The notes: generated by a model not told the origin, from the sequence alone. DNA of 64,000 bases from Paenibacillus sp. FSL A5-0031 (GCF_001956295.1 NZ_MRTD01000006.1:306657-370656), one strand, 5' to 3'; counted from the stretch's first letter, positions 1-9,616 are shown. Numbers and translations: made by a program.

Positions 1-1900
1 CGCTTAGACGAATAGGTGTACCGTCTGCAAGAATCGTTGCGAATGCAAGCGTCTCGGCATGTGCCCAGTCAACCTTTTCCCCATCGTTCAAAGCTGAAGC
101 TCTGCGCTGCAAAATACGTTGAAGCTTCGTATATTCGGTGAAGCCTTCTGGACGGTTAAGCAGCTCCAGGTTGATTTCACGAAGCGTTTCAAGCGGAACT
201 GCAGTGCGTACTTCCTCGCCGGTAGGCAGCGTTGTTTTGTTTTGCTCACCGCGAAGCTTCGGCTCGCCTTCCTTCGCTTTCATTGCATCATAGGCTGCTT
301 GCAGCTTGCCGTTCGTACGTTGACGCAATTCTTCAACCTGCGCTTCCGTAATCGCCTTCTCACCCTTCAACTGCTCGCTGTAAAGCACGCTAACGGTCGG
401 ATGATTGCGAACCTTTGCATACATCAGCGGTTGTGTTACTTCTGGATCGTCCATTTCATTATGACCGAAACGACGGTAACCAATCAAATCAATAACAAAA
501 CCTTTATTGTAGCGGAGACGGTATTCACAAGCGAGGCGTACTGCTGCCAAGCAAGCTTCCGGCTCATCCGCATTTACGTGTACGATAGGAATGTCGAAAC
601 CTTTCGCAAGATCACTTGCGTAATGCGTCGAGCGTGAATCTATGCTGTTCGTCGTAAAGCCAAGGCGATTATTCGCGATAATATGAATCGTACCGCCATT
701 GTGATAACCTTGCAGCTTGTTGAAATTGAGCGTTTCCGCAACAATTCCTTCTCCAATGAAAGCCGCGTCGCCGTGAACGGCAATCGTCACTGCTTTCGCT
801 GGATCTTGTGTAGGCATTCCCCGCTTGCTGCGATCTTCTTGAGCAGCGCGTGTGAAGCCTTCAACTACTGGATTAACAAATTCCAAGTGGCTCGGGTTGT
901 TCGCAAGGGTAAGATTCGCACGAATCGTTTCGCCTTCCTTTACAGCTCTGTCAGCACCTAGATGATATTTTACGTCGCCGGTCCAGCCGTAATTAAGGCC
1001 CATTGATCCTTCAGACGGAATAAGCTCTTTATTCGGAGCATGGTGAAACTCAGAAAATATTTTCTCATAAGGCTTGCCAAGTACATGCGTCAGTACGTTG
1101 AGACGACCGCGATGCGCCATGCCCATAAGAATATGGTGTGCTCCATCGTGCGCAACGGAGCGGACGATTTCATCAAGCACTGGCACGAGCATGTCTACGC
1201 CCTCGATAGAGAAACGTTTTTGTCCAACGAATGTGCGGTGCAGGAAGTTCTCGAAATACTCAACTTCCATTAGACGCTCAAGCAGCGCTGAACGTTCTCT
1301 TGCTGACAGCGGTGCTGGGAAACTTCCCGACTCCGCCTGTTTGTTAAGCCAATTGCGTTCACTCTCATCATGAATATGTGTAAATTCATACGCCGCTGAA
1401 CGGGTATAAATCTCTCTCAAGCGGTTGATTGCTTCCCAGCCATTCGAGATTGATGCTGGCGCATTATCCCAAATAAGCGATGCTGGAATAGAAGTTAAAT
1501 CCGCTTGCGTAAGTCCGAAAGTTTCTGGCTCAAGCAGCTTTGTATCAGCAGCAGGGCTGAAGCCGAGCGGATCAATATCTGCAGCTAAATGGCCGTATCT
1601 GCGAATGTTCAGCATTAGCTGATGCGCAGCGACAACCTTTTTCAACATATTTGAATCAATCGGACCAGGTGCTGCTGCATGTGATGCAGCCTTTTGCTCG
1701 CTTGGCTTAGCCGTAATGCTCGGAGCTTCTCCTTGTAGTGTAGCCGGAGGTTCCCCGAAACGTACAAATAGCTCACGAACTGTAGACTCCACGGAGTCTG
1801 GATCAGTTAAGAACCGCTCGTATTGCTCCTGCACATACCCAAGGTTGGGGCCATAGTAGCTTTGCCAAGGCGAATAATTTCGCTCATCATGGTTGCTCAT
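1..1900 (-). CDS. sucA: 2-oxoglutarate dehydrogenase E1 component, 3'-truncated by window edge
   Basis: Thiamine-diphosphate E1 subunit of the 2-oxoglutarate dehydrogenase complex; decarboxylates 2-oxoglutarate and passes the succinyl group to the E2 lipoyl arm in the TCA cycle. I translated it by hand from the ATG at 1900 (MSNHDERNYSPWQSYYGPN), which has GAGGGTGG upstream. About 633 of the usual ~940-950 residues are present. The N-terminal segment is followed by a His-rich stretch (MGMAHRGRLNVL) and the ThDP-binding region (HGDAAFIGEGIVAETLNF), both typical of SucA/OdhA. The reading frame is open to the left edge, so the C-terminal third and any following sucB lie outside. High confidence. 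Confidence 0.96.
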   Translation of the reverse strand, partial: MSNHDERNYSPWQSYYGPNLGYVQEQYERFLTDPDSVESTVRELFVRFGEPPATLQGEAPSITAKPSEQKAASHAAAPGPIDSNMLKKVVAAHQLMLNIRRYGHLAADIDPLGFSPAADTKLLEPETFGLTQADLTSIPASLIWDNAPASISNGWEAINRLREIYTRSAAYEFTHIHDESERNWLNKQAESGSFPAPLSARERSALLERLMEVEYFENFLHRTFVGQKRFSIEGVDMLVPVLDEIVRSVAHDGAHHILMGMAHRGRLNVLTHVLGKPYEKIFSEFHHAPNKELIPSEGSMGLNYGWTGDVKYHLGADRAVKEGETIRANLTLANNPSHLEFVNPVVEGFTRAAQEDRSKRGMPTQDPAKAVTIAVHGDAAFIGEGIVAETLNFNKLQGYHNGGTIHIIANNRLGFTTNSIDSRSTHYASDLAKGFDIPIVHVNADEPEACLAAVRLACEYRLRYNKGFVIDLIGYRRFGHNEMDDPEVTQPLMYAKVRNHPTVSVLYSEQLKGEKAITEAQVEELRQRTNGKLQAAYDAMKAKEGEPKLRGEQNKTTLPTGEEVRTAVPLETLREINLELLNRPEGFTEYTKLQRILQRRASALNDGEKVDWAHAETLAFATILADGTPIRLS

Positions 1901-2064
1901 TGCAGAAAATTCCACCCTCTCTATTCATTGCCATCCTATTATTTTCTAAGGCGATGCTCGCCATACATGCTCGCCAACTTGCACTTGCCTAAATCGTTTT
2001 CAATAATAATCAAGCAAACACTAATCCCTTAACATATAAAGGGAAAAGTAAGAAAAATGAACAT

Positions 2065-2077
2065 GTGTCAGGGACAC
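2065..2077. repeat. small hairpin, GTGTC-AGG-GACAC
   Basis: Perfect 5-bp inverted repeat with a 3-nt loop, in the otherwise gene-free 293 bp between sucA and the esterase gene. On the minus strand it is followed by a loose T-rich stretch, so it may be a weak terminator of the esterase transcript. Confidence 0.3.
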
Positions 2078-2193
2078 CGTTTTATAGCTCATATATATTC
2101 TAGTACATAGTACGCTCTCCATCCATAACCATATTGGCATCGATATCATCCATTTGAAGCATTGATTGTCTCTTTTGGACAACTAATTGAGCA

Positions 2194-3198
2194 TTAATTC
2201 TTATCTTGCTGCTCGATTGCATCAATTGAAGGCTTTAGGCCGTTTTTCAGCGCTTCCTGTAAAAACAAAATCGATTCTCGGTTCTGGTATTCGCTTACCT
2301 CATGCCCTGAAAATGGATAATCATTTAGCTGCTTAAGCGATCGTATCCGATTGTATACGGCGTAGATTGTCTCTGGCATACATACGGTATCTTTCCAGCC
2401 AACCGACATCAACACAGGCGCCTTAATGCGTTCAGCCAAATTCAACAGGTCAAAATGAGCAAGCGTAGACAGCACTGCGTTAAGCCGCTCAGGATACCTT
2501 TTAATGTACTGAGCAATTTCCGTAAGCGAGCTCGTCGAATTCATTAGGCCAAAATCCATATGGCACATGTTCGGAATATCGGCAACGACCGCGCTTACCT
2601 TGGAGTTCAGCGCTGCAGCAAGCAATGACAATCCGCCTCCTTGGCTAGCGCCAACAACCGCAATCCGCGACTCATCCACCTCATCCTGTAGGGCAGCTGT
2701 ATCCACCGCTCTAACGGCATCCATTGTAATCGCCTGGTAGTAGCTGCGCTCGGTATTCGTTATTCCCTGTGAAACCCAGCCTTTGACGAAACCTTCATCA
2801 GAGGTTAGCAAGTTGCCTGTTTCGCCACCTTGCCCTCTAGCATCAACTGCAAATACGGCATAACCCAGCAGCAGCCATGCAGCATAACGCTCTGGTAGTC
2901 CCTTGTCGCCTGTATAACCCTGATAAATAACGACACAAGGCAGCTTCGCACCGTTTAATCCTTGCTGAGGCACGATGTATAACCCGTGAATAGGCGTATC
3001 ATCTCCGCCTTTATAAGTTAAACGCTCCGTTCTCACCGTCGTGATTGGCGTTTCAACCGTTTGTCTCTTCACATCAAGCGGCCTCTCTGCATAGCTGTTT
3101 AATACATTTTCCCAGTATTGATTTAACTCTTCAACATCCATCGTTACGGATGGCCGATAAGCTAATAAATCATTTTTCCTTCTATTTATTGCATGCAT
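2194..3198 (-). CDS. acetylxylan esterase / cephalosporin-C deacetylase (CE7 family)
   Basis: Predicted cytoplasmic alpha/beta-hydrolase of the acetyl-xylan esterase/cephalosporin C deacetylase family, which removes acetyl groups from short xylo-oligosaccharides and related esters. All three CE7 signatures are visible: RGQG at residues 121-124, GASQG with nucleophile Ser185, and GHE with His299; Asp270 in the GWKD motif completes the triad. Length 334 is normal (about 320). There is no signal peptide. The start ATG has no strong Shine-Dalgarno, but the N-terminus aligns with the family start (a short run, then the LNQYWE segment). It appears monocistronic. The natural substrate cannot be told from sequence. 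Confidence 0.9.
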   Translation of the reverse strand: MHAINRRKNDLLAYRPSVTMDVEELNQYWENVLNSYAERPLDVKRQTVETPITTVRTERLTYKGGDDTPIHGLYIVPQQGLNGAKLPCVVIYQGYTGDKGLPERYAAWLLLGYAVFAVDARGQGGETGNLLTSDEGFVKGWVSQGITNTERSYYQAITMDAVRAVDTAALQDEVDESRIAVVGASQGGGLSLLAAALNSKVSAVVADIPNMCHMDFGLMNSTSSLTEIAQYIKRYPERLNAVLSTLAHFDLLNLAERIKAPVLMSVGWKDTVCMPETIYAVYNRIRSLKQLNDYPFSGHEVSEYQNRESILFLQEALKNGLKPSIDAIEQQDKN

Positions 3199-3267
3199 AT
3201 AAGTATACCCCTATTCCACTATGTATTTTCGTTCCGACACACAAAGAAATTGTTCTTTGAGGCATAA

Positions 3268-3325
3268 ATAAAATAAGCTATCTCAAGTTTAACTCATTGA
3301 GCCAAACCAAAAATAGCCTTTTTTT
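3268..3325 (-). terminator. probable terminator of the AlkD-like gene
   Basis: Stem AGCTAT/ATAGCC around an inner CTCA-TGAG pairing, followed on the minus strand by TTATTTTATTT. The stem is weak; the plus-strand side also carries T7. Confidence 0.45.
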
Positions 3326-3365
3326 GAAAATGAATTGTTCATTATATACCATAAGATATTAACAG

Positions 3366-4073
3366 TTAGCAGATACATGTTTTTTTCTTAACGCCTGCTT
3401 TGCCCAAAGAAACTGTTTTTTGGATATAATCACTAGCTAACGGGACCTTGCACGCTGTATTTCCGACATCTACATGCACCTTGCCGATGAATGCTGCAAC
3501 GGCCTCTGCTTCTTCACGCAGCTCCGAGACATAAATACCGACAATCATAACGAAGGTGTTCATCGTATAACGAACACGATTTTTCTCCGTATGAATAGTT
3601 TCCTTTATTCTGTTTAACAAAAAGCGTATCTCATCAAAATTCAGCTGCTCGTCCGGTGTAATAGAAATGTAATTCGCATAAGTGCTCCAGCCGCACGTGG
3701 ACACCATCTCTTCCGAGGAGTCTATCCATTCTACTGCCAGCTCATGGGCAAAAGGGCTTTCCGCTGCGACACCTGCTACCGTATATTCTGCTGCCATGTA
3801 CCAATAAGCTTGTTTGACCCATTGCTGCAGCGTCTCTTTAGCAATGGTTTTTGGATTAACTGAAAGTCCCGCCAAATACATCGCATCGCTATTACTGGAC
3901 GCAAACAGCTTTAGCGCTAGCTCTTCGTCTTTTTTCACATATTTAACAAGCTTCTTCAAATCACCGATTTTCACACCAAAGAGCGGCTCCATGGCTCCAT
4001 GACGGATAAAGGTCATTTTCGTTTGCTCATTGCCAAGCCGCTCTAATTCCTTCATTATCTCTTCATAGGTCAT
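3366..4073 (-). CDS. DNA alkylation repair protein, AlkD-like
   Basis: HEAT-repeat protein of the AlkD/AlkC DNA-glycosylase superfamily (235 aa; AlkD about 230-240). Known members excise N3- and N7-alkylated purines without base flipping. The N-terminus (FGVKIGDLKKLVKYVKK) matches the family pattern of a conserved G-V/I-K/R segment before helical repeats, and the rest is alpha-helical with alternating charged and Leu/Ala positions. The C-terminus ends in a Lys-rich run with two Cys. Whether the catalytic Asp/Trp pair of AlkD is retained I could not decide without an alignment, so a non-enzymatic paralogue is possible. Single-gene unit between esterase and pepA. Confidence 0.8.
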   Translation of the reverse strand: MTYEEIMKELERLGNEQTKMTFIRHGAMEPLFGVKIGDLKKLVKYVKKDEELALKLFASSNSDAMYLAGLSVNPKTIAKETLQQWVKQAYWYMAAEYTVAGVAAESPFAHELAVEWIDSSEEMVSTCGWSTYANYISITPDEQLNFDEIRFLLNRIKETIHTEKNRVRYTMNTFVMIVGIYVSELREEAEAVAAFIGKVHVDVGNTACKVPLASDYIQKTVSLGKAGVKKKTCIC

Positions 4074-4117
4074 ATGTCAGCCCTCCATTTTAGTCCGCTT
4101 ATTACTGCGCAAATAAA

Positions 4118-4145
4118 GGAGGTACGCCAGAAGCGGCGAACCTCC
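4118..4145 (-). terminator. rho-independent terminator of pepA
   Basis: GGAGGT...ACCTCC stem with an inner CGCC/GGCG pairing, followed on the minus strand by TTTATTTG. Confidence 0.75.
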
Positions 4146-4165
4146 AAATCATCACATCTCAAAGC

Positions 4166-5689
4166 TTATTCTTGATGTACAATCAATTCAACTAAAGTTC
4201 TAACCATGACGCCGGTAGCTCCCTTGGGCTCCCAGCCTCTGCTCGAATCCAGCCATGCAGTTCCGGCAATATCGAGATGCACCCACGGCAATCCTTCGGC
4301 AAAATGTCCAATGAACAATCCGCCTGTAATCGTACCGCCATATCTTCCGCCGCTATTTTTCAAATCTGCTGCATCGCTTCTAATCTGCCGCTTATATTCC
4401 GGATAAGAAGGAAGCTGCCAGATTCGTTCGCCAGCTCTCTCTGACGCAAGCTGCACCTGTTTGTAGAGCTCTTCATTGTTTGTAATCGCGCCTGTTGCGT
4501 GCGTACCCAAGGCAACGGATACGGCACCAGTTAAAGTTGCCACATCTATCAGCTTCGTTGCTCCCCTTGTAATGGCGGTCGTAAGTCCGTCTGCCAGCAC
4601 TAATCTGCCTTCAGCATCGGTATTCACAATCTCAACGGTATGGCCGCTCATCATGCGCAGCACATCTCCAGGTTTAATCGCTCGGTCCGAAGGCATATTC
4701 TCAGCTGTTGGAATGACTGCAATGACGTTGATTGCTGGTTTCAGCTCTCCAATGACGCGAATAGCACCCAGCACAGCAGCTGCGCCGCCCATGTCGGAAA
4801 TCATATCCTGCATGCCTTCCGCTCTCTTCAAGGAAATACCGCCCGTATCAAATGTAATTCCTTTTCCGATTAGTCCCCATGCCTCTTCTGAATTTGGATT
4901 GCCTTTATAGTGAATAACGATCATACGCGGTGGATTTATGCTGCCTTGACCAACGCCTAATAGACCGCCCATCCGCTGCTCAGCCGCACTCCACTCATCA
5001 ATGACTTCTATTTCCAAATCAAGCTCACGCGCTAATTCTTCTGCATGATACGCCAACCGTTCTGGCGTAAGGTCATTGCCAGGTAAATTCGTAAGATCTC
5101 TCGCCAAAATGACTCCTTCAACATACAACCGGCCTTTTGTTATCCCTTGCGACCACAACGCGGCTTCCTCTGCTGATGCAGCTGCTCCCTGTGGTACGAG
5201 TGCAACCTCTTTCAGTGAAAATCGCTCTGCTTTCTCCCGTTTTAACGGTTGCCGATCATGAAGCGCGAGCAGCAAGCCCTCAGTCAGCGCTTGTGCAGTA
5301 GACTCCGCTCCAAGGCTAGCAGCCGGCCCTTCAACAATTGAATCAGACAGTAGTACTTGTACATTTACCGCCTGTATTTTTTTCAACGCTTTGGCTGCAG
5401 CCGCTGCTGCAAGCCGCAGGCTCGTAGCTCCGCCATCCTGTTCAAGCCCAACAAACACGATATGAGACGCAGGATACAATCCAAGCGTCGGCATAATCTC
5501 CGTTTGCTCTGAATCCGCTTTAAACAACCCTTTAGCATAACGCCCTCTAAGCGCTTCATCGATTTGCGGCTGTACGATCGGGGTAGCTGCATCTGATTGC
5601 GTCAACTCTTTTTTACTGACAAAACGAATAACCGCATCTGCATTTGCTTGCTCTGTACCGCGAACCCCGTATGTAAAATGAATATTCAT
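4166..5689 (-). CDS. pepA: leucyl aminopeptidase (M17)
   Basis: Cytosolic M17 metallo-aminopeptidase that releases N-terminal residues from peptides using two divalent metals. An N-terminal macro-like domain (about 1-160) precedes the catalytic domain. Metal and catalytic residues are in GKGITFDTGG (about 275-284) and the signature NTDAEGRL (about 356-363). I chose the ATG at 5689 (MNIHFTYG) because AGGAAATAATA sits just upstream; an upstream in-frame ATG at 5728 would add 13 residues but its AGGAG lies about 14 nt away. Length of about 507 is normal. The gene stands alone with its own terminator. Confidence 0.95.
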   Translation of the reverse strand: MNIHFTYGVRGTEQANADAVIRFVSKKELTQSDAATPIVQPQIDEALRGRYAKGLFKADSEQTEIMPTLGLYPASHIVFVGLEQDGGATSLRLAAAAAAKALKKIQAVNVQVLLSDSIVEGPAASLGAESTAQALTEGLLLALHDRQPLKREKAERFSLKEVALVPQGAAASAEEAALWSQGITKGRLYVEGVILARDLTNLPGNDLTPERLAYHAEELARELDLEIEVIDEWSAAEQRMGGLLGVGQGSINPPRMIVIHYKGNPNSEEAWGLIGKGITFDTGGISLKRAEGMQDMISDMGGAAAVLGAIRVIGELKPAINVIAVIPTAENMPSDRAIKPGDVLRMMSGHTVEIVNTDAEGRLVLADGLTTAITRGATKLIDVATLTGAVSVALGTHATGAITNNEELYKQVQLASERAGERIWQLPSYPEYKRQIRSDAADLKNSGGRYGGTITGGLFIGHFAEGLPWVHLDIAGTAWLDSSRGWEPKGATGVMVRTLVELIVHQE

Positions 5690-5809
5690 TATTATTTCCT
5701 CGCTCTCAATCGCTTTTTTCAAACTCATTATACCTAAGCATTCTCCTCTTTGCCATGTTTATAATTGCAAACTTGTCACTCAGCTAACATGATATGAAAA
5801 AGCAAAATA

Positions 5810-5833
5810 CTCCCCGCCCACGATTGGGGGGAG
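5810..5833 (-). terminator. terminator of the histidine kinase gene
   Basis: CTCCCC...GGGGAG stem; on the minus strand it is followed by TATTTTGCTTTTT. Confidence 0.75.
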
Positions 5834-5878
5834 AGCATCCGATTCAATTCAGCTAAGCCAATTCTTTTGTAGTTAGCA

Positions 5879-7249
5879 TTAAGCTAATGGCAGTGTCAGA
5901 ATAAATTCAGTCCCTACCCCTAATTGACTATCCACTCTAATCGTACCGTTATGATTGCGAACAATTCTGTAGCTTACCGATAAGCCTAACCCTGTACCCG
6001 ACTGCTTCGTCGTAAAGAAGGGGTCAAACAATCTGCTCATCGTTGCTTTGTCCATGCCTTTTCCATTATCCTTAATAATAATTTCGGCAAATTGTCCATT
6101 TCCACGCGTAATAATATCAATAAGGCCTCTTCGCTCGCTCTGAACTTCTTCAATCGCATCGAGTGAATTTTTAATAATGTTCAAAATAACCTGCTTCACT
6201 TGTTTAACATCAATCGAGACGAGATGCTCTGAGCAATAACACTCCGCTTTAATTTCGCAATTCCGCATCAAAGCTTCACTTTCGGTCAGAAGTACAACCT
6301 CTTTTATTAAATGATCGATAGACACCAATTGTTTCATTGGTGCTGATGGCTTGGACGAATTTAGAAATTCATAAATGATATCATTTGCCCGGTCAATTTC
6401 CGTTAAAATAATACGAGCGTATTCCTCTTTGCCCACTTCCAGTAAATATGGCCGCAATAGCTGAATAAAGCCGCGAATACTTGTCAACGGATTACGAATT
6501 TCATGTGCAATTGCAGCAGCAATTTTCCCGAGCATGGCAAGCTTGTCGTTTTGCAATGCCGTCTGCTCAATTTGCTTATATTCAGAAACATCCTTAACGC
6601 TAATTAAAAAATCACCGTCTAACTGATCACCGTATGTAACCGTTACCAATAGATGTTTACCATCTTTGTGTTGGAACTCATAATACTTGCTATGCATGAG
6701 AAACATTTCTTTGTAGAGTCTAAGAACTGTTCGCTTCGTGCTGCTAGTAAGCCGCCGATGTCTTAATATTTCCTTTATCGTACAACCAATTAATGTTTTC
6801 CGAGGGATGTCGAGTAGCTTGGCCATTTGCACATTAATAAACGATAAAATTCCATCACTGTCAAACAAAGCAATTCCGCTGTCCATGTGCTGCAAAACAT
6901 TCTCATACTTATTTTTGACTCGTTCAAAAGAGCGGTTGGATCTGAAAAGCATCTCTCGCATTTCAGTGAATTTTTGCTCTGTTGATCTCTCTGGCTGCAA
7001 ACGAAATCGGCAAGCAACCATAATCTCCATTAAAAAAACAAAGGAACGATTATATAATCGCACAGCCTCCTCCGAGTCAACATTTGCAGCCAAAGACTGT
7101 ATGCATTCCTCATGTACGGCAATAATTTCTTCAGGGTTTATTCCGTAAAGCTCCTTGCCAAGCTCGTTAGCATGGAATAATGATACTTCCTTACCACTCC
7201 GAATATACTCGGCAAGCGCCGGGAAATAGCGCTTTCGAATGGCCAACAT
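5879..7249 (-). CDS. PAS-domain sensor histidine kinase, soluble orphan
   Basis: Histidine kinase of the sporulation-kinase/NtrB-like type with no adjacent response regulator. The N-terminal ~90 residues resemble the RsbU-type N-terminal domain (ELGKELYGINPEEIIAVHEE). A PAS domain spans about 112-225 (MDSGIALFDSDGILSFINV). The H-box AIAHEIRNPLTSIRG has phospho-acceptor His249, followed by the N, G1 (DNGKGM) and G2 (GTGLGL) boxes of the ATPase domain. There are no membrane segments, so it should sense a cytoplasmic cue. GGAGGAG precedes the ATG. Because the kinase is an orphan, it could feed a phosphorelay such as Spo0F/Spo0A; that is inference. Confidence 0.9.
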   Translation of the reverse strand: MLAIRKRYFPALAEYIRSGKEVSLFHANELGKELYGINPEEIIAVHEECIQSLAANVDSEEAVRLYNRSFVFLMEIMVACRFRLQPERSTEQKFTEMREMLFRSNRSFERVKNKYENVLQHMDSGIALFDSDGILSFINVQMAKLLDIPRKTLIGCTIKEILRHRRLTSSTKRTVLRLYKEMFLMHSKYYEFQHKDGKHLLVTVTYGDQLDGDFLISVKDVSEYKQIEQTALQNDKLAMLGKIAAAIAHEIRNPLTSIRGFIQLLRPYLLEVGKEEYARIILTEIDRANDIIYEFLNSSKPSAPMKQLVSIDHLIKEVVLLTESEALMRNCEIKAECYCSEHLVSIDVKQVKQVILNIIKNSLDAIEEVQSERRGLIDIITRGNGQFAEIIIKDNGKGMDKATMSRLFDPFFTTKQSGTGLGLSVSYRIVRNHNGTIRVDSQLGVGTEFILTLPLA

Positions 7250-7447
7250 CTTGTACTCCTCCCCGGCAACATCTATAAATAACGGTTACAGTTACTACTA
7301 ATCATAGGGCGAGTTTACAATCGCTGTCAATCGGAAATCCTGTCGAATTATGCACCGTAAATAGGCAAAAAGTCTGCCCGAAAGTCATCTAGGACTTTAG
7401 CCTACTGCATTCATTTCCTGCTATTTGTTCATTTTTATATCGGAAGT

Positions 7448-8779
7448 CTAATCATTATTGTTGCTCCCCCGACCTTTATACCATCTATTCCAATCGTGCT
7501 TCCATTCCTTATTTTTCTTATCATCATATCGATTTTTCCAATTATGATTTTCTTGCTTGCCTTGAGGACTGTTTACGTTATTATTGCGATTATTGTTGCT
7601 ATCATTATTTCTATCCTTGCGATCTCGATTTCGATCATTGTCATCATCATTATTATTTCGATCGTGATTATGATTGTTATTATTTTTGTCGTCATCTTTA
7701 TTATCGTTTTTACCGCCGCTCGGCATTGTAGGCTGAACTGGCTTAGTTGGTTTCCCTGGCGTAATTACCGGCTTATTGCCCCATGTCCCGTTTTTATTGG
7801 GCTTATTAGTTGCGTTGCCTTTATTTACTCCGCTAACGACAGGCTTAGTTGGTTTTTCCACTTTTACAGGCTTGGTTGCAGTTGGAGTCGTAGTCGGTTT
7901 AATCGGTTTCGGTTTCGTCTTTGTTTCTTCCTTTTGCTGCTTAACCTTATCCTCTTTTTCCAGTGCTACCAGCTTCTTGAGCTTTTCTTTGCTCGTATCT
8001 CCCGCATTGCTAACAATCGTCTTCACTCCGCCGATAGACGCTGTTGCCTGATCGATGGATTGCTTTTTCAATTGCTCCAATTCGATACTGTAGCCTTCAT
8101 CCTTTGCCATTAAATATACGGCCATCTTGCCTGAAGAAATACCATTTATAGCTGCTTCCTCACGCACCTCATTAGGCAGCGACAACGTTGTAATTGTAGC
8201 ACTTGCTGCTTCTGCCTCAAGCTGCGTGAGCAGCATTTTCAGTTTCTCATCGACTTTTCCCGTCAAAATATTCTCAAAATCGCCTTTACTCGCAAAATTG
8301 TCGTCTAATAAAACACTCGTAATAAAAATATCTTTGTTTGGCGTATCCAGATAATGTGAGCCTTTAGCCCTCTTCAAAATAGAAGCAGCAACCTCTTCCA
8401 CATGAATACCTGCGTATTTGAGCCCTTTAATAATGACTTCTCCATCTTCATTAAGTGCGCGAAGCTCACGTACTTTCTCGTTTTCATCGACGCCCAGCTC
8501 TACGCTTGGATTAATATCCATGCTCACGTAAGCAACTATGGATTGTGAATCTCTTTGCATGAAAAATAAAAGTGGAACAAACAGAATCAAAATAAGAGCG
8601 GCAGCACTCCCATACCAATAAATCGGCCTCTGGATGACGCGCTTCTTAAACTCTTCTTCGAATGTCACTTCTTCTCCGATTTGTGTAGTTCCCTGAATAG
8701 GGGCTTGCAAAAATTGACCGTCTGCCGTCATCACAACTGCATACTGCTTATGAATGCTCATAACGACTCCACGTTTCAT
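7448..8779 (-). CDS. rsgI: anti-sigma-I factor RsgI with low-complexity charged tail
   Basis: Membrane anti-sigma factor that holds SigI. Residues 1-50 form the RsgI N-terminal domain, with one membrane helix at about 54-74. The conserved extracytoplasmic segment carries MDINPSVELG (Asn90-Pro91), the site where related RsgI proteins cleave themselves. A helical region runs to about 270, then a Lys/Pro/Thr stretch and about 110 residues almost entirely Asn, Asp, Arg and Lys. Many Firmicute RsgI proteins carry carbohydrate-binding or enzyme domains here; this one has only the disordered tail. Its ATG overlaps the sigI stop (ATGA), so the two are translationally coupled. Confidence 0.93.
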   Translation of the reverse strand: MKRGVVMSIHKQYAVVMTADGQFLQAPIQGTTQIGEEVTFEEEFKKRVIQRPIYWYGSAAALILILFVPLLFFMQRDSQSIVAYVSMDINPSVELGVDENEKVRELRALNEDGEVIIKGLKYAGIHVEEVAASILKRAKGSHYLDTPNKDIFITSVLLDDNFASKGDFENILTGKVDEKLKMLLTQLEAEAASATITTLSLPNEVREEAAINGISSGKMAVYLMAKDEGYSIELEQLKKQSIDQATASIGGVKTIVSNAGDTSKEKLKKLVALEKEDKVKQQKEETKTKPKPIKPTTTPTATKPVKVEKPTKPVVSGVNKGNATNKPNKNGTWGNKPVITPGKPTKPVQPTMPSGGKNDNKDDDKNNNNHNHDRNNNDDDNDRNRDRKDRNNDSNNNRNNNVNSPQGKQENHNWKNRYDDKKNKEWKHDWNRWYKGRGSNNND

Positions 8780-9591
8780 TTGCTTGCCTCCTTATTCTCA
8801 ATGATGCGCTCATCGGATATATGTAAATAATCATGCATGTAAGGGTATGCTCCAGAAATAATAAGTGCGATAGCAATAATATATTTCCGATTTCTTTCCA
8901 CCGTTTTGCGGGAAACGCCGCACATTTCGGTCAGCTCTTTTACAGCCAGCTTATTCGTTTGCCTTAAAGAATCTAATAATTCCGTTTCACTTACGAGCGT
9001 TTGCGCGATACCAATCAACAGCTTTCTTGAATCGGTATGCTTGGGAGAATTGTCTACCAATTCTGCAAAGGAAATGCCAAATCGCAAAAGCTCTTGATTA
9101 AGCTCAGTAATCTCAAGCCTTCTCTCGTCCTCTGTGCGCTTCATTTCAAATGCAGTCATCGCTTGTCTTGTCTCGACTGAATTATATTGTGGCTGCTCCT
9201 CATCCTCTGAGTCGAACATGCTGTAAGGCACAACCTGAGAATGCCTCTGTTCTTTCCGGACATGGTCAATAAGCCGACGACGAATGACGGTTTCAGCAAA
9301 TCCGAGAAATGATTTTCCAGCACTGCTGGAAAACTGATTGATGGCTTCGTTAAAAGCGAGCAGCGCTATGCTGAACTCATCATCTCGACTCGGATCGATA
9401 TACCGTTTACAAAATCGACTTGTAACTTTCATTATATAAGGCTTATAGTCTGCTATGAACTGCTCACGCAGCAGCTCGTCACCTTCATGAATATGAGCAA
9501 CCCATTGTTCTGGAGTGAGCTTCTGCTCATCCTCTGCTGCTTTGGCAGAAACAGACTTCCGCAGAAAGCGTTTGAACAAAACAAGTAACAA
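8776..9591 (-). CDS. sigI: RNA polymerase sigma factor SigI
   Basis: Alternative sigma factor of the SigI family, linked to heat and cell-envelope or polysaccharide stress. Region 2 is recognisable (FIADYKPYIMKVTSRFCKRY, then DEFSIALLAFNEAI) and the C-terminal helix-turn-helix is GVSRKTVERNRKYI. The frame is open to an ATG at 9729, but I prefer the TTG at 9591: it has GAGGTGGAG just upstream, gives the usual N-terminus (LLLVLFKRFLRK) and a 271-aa protein, and leaves a SigI-like promoter outside the gene. A GTG at 9600 is the alternative. Operon with rsgI. Confidence 0.9.
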   Translation of the reverse strand: MLLVLFKRFLRKSVSAKAAEDEQKLTPEQWVAHIHEGDELLREQFIADYKPYIMKVTSRFCKRYIDPSRDDEFSIALLAFNEAINQFSSSAGKSFLGFAETVIRRRLIDHVRKEQRHSQVVPYSMFDSEDEEQPQYNSVETRQAMTAFEMKRTEDERRLEITELNQELLRFGISFAELVDNSPKHTDSRKLLIGIAQTLVSETELLDSLRQTNKLAVKELTEMCGVSRKTVERNRKYIIAIALIISGAYPYMHDYLHISDERIIENKEASK

Positions 9592-9616
9592 CCGCTCCAC
9601 CTCACTATTAGTATGA

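Noticed and set aside
1989..2004. cre-like site upstream of sucA
   Set aside because: Only the left half fits the CcpA consensus; three mismatches in the right half.
2101..2152. 20-codon ORF on the minus strand (MLQMDDIDANMVMDGERTMY)
   Set aside because: No usable ribosome site and too short to support; may be chance.
4476..4910. 144-aa plus-strand frame opposite pepA
   Set aside because: Antisense to the pepA catalytic domain, no initiation signal.
7340..7410. AAAGTC/GACTTT inverted repeats after rsgI as a terminator or small RNA
   Set aside because: Stems are short, overlapping and not followed by a clear T-run; left unassigned.
7496..8113. 205-aa Ile/Val-rich plus-strand frame
   Set aside because: Antisense image of the Asn/Asp/Arg-rich RsgI tail; no ribosome site, and rsgI is clearly coding.
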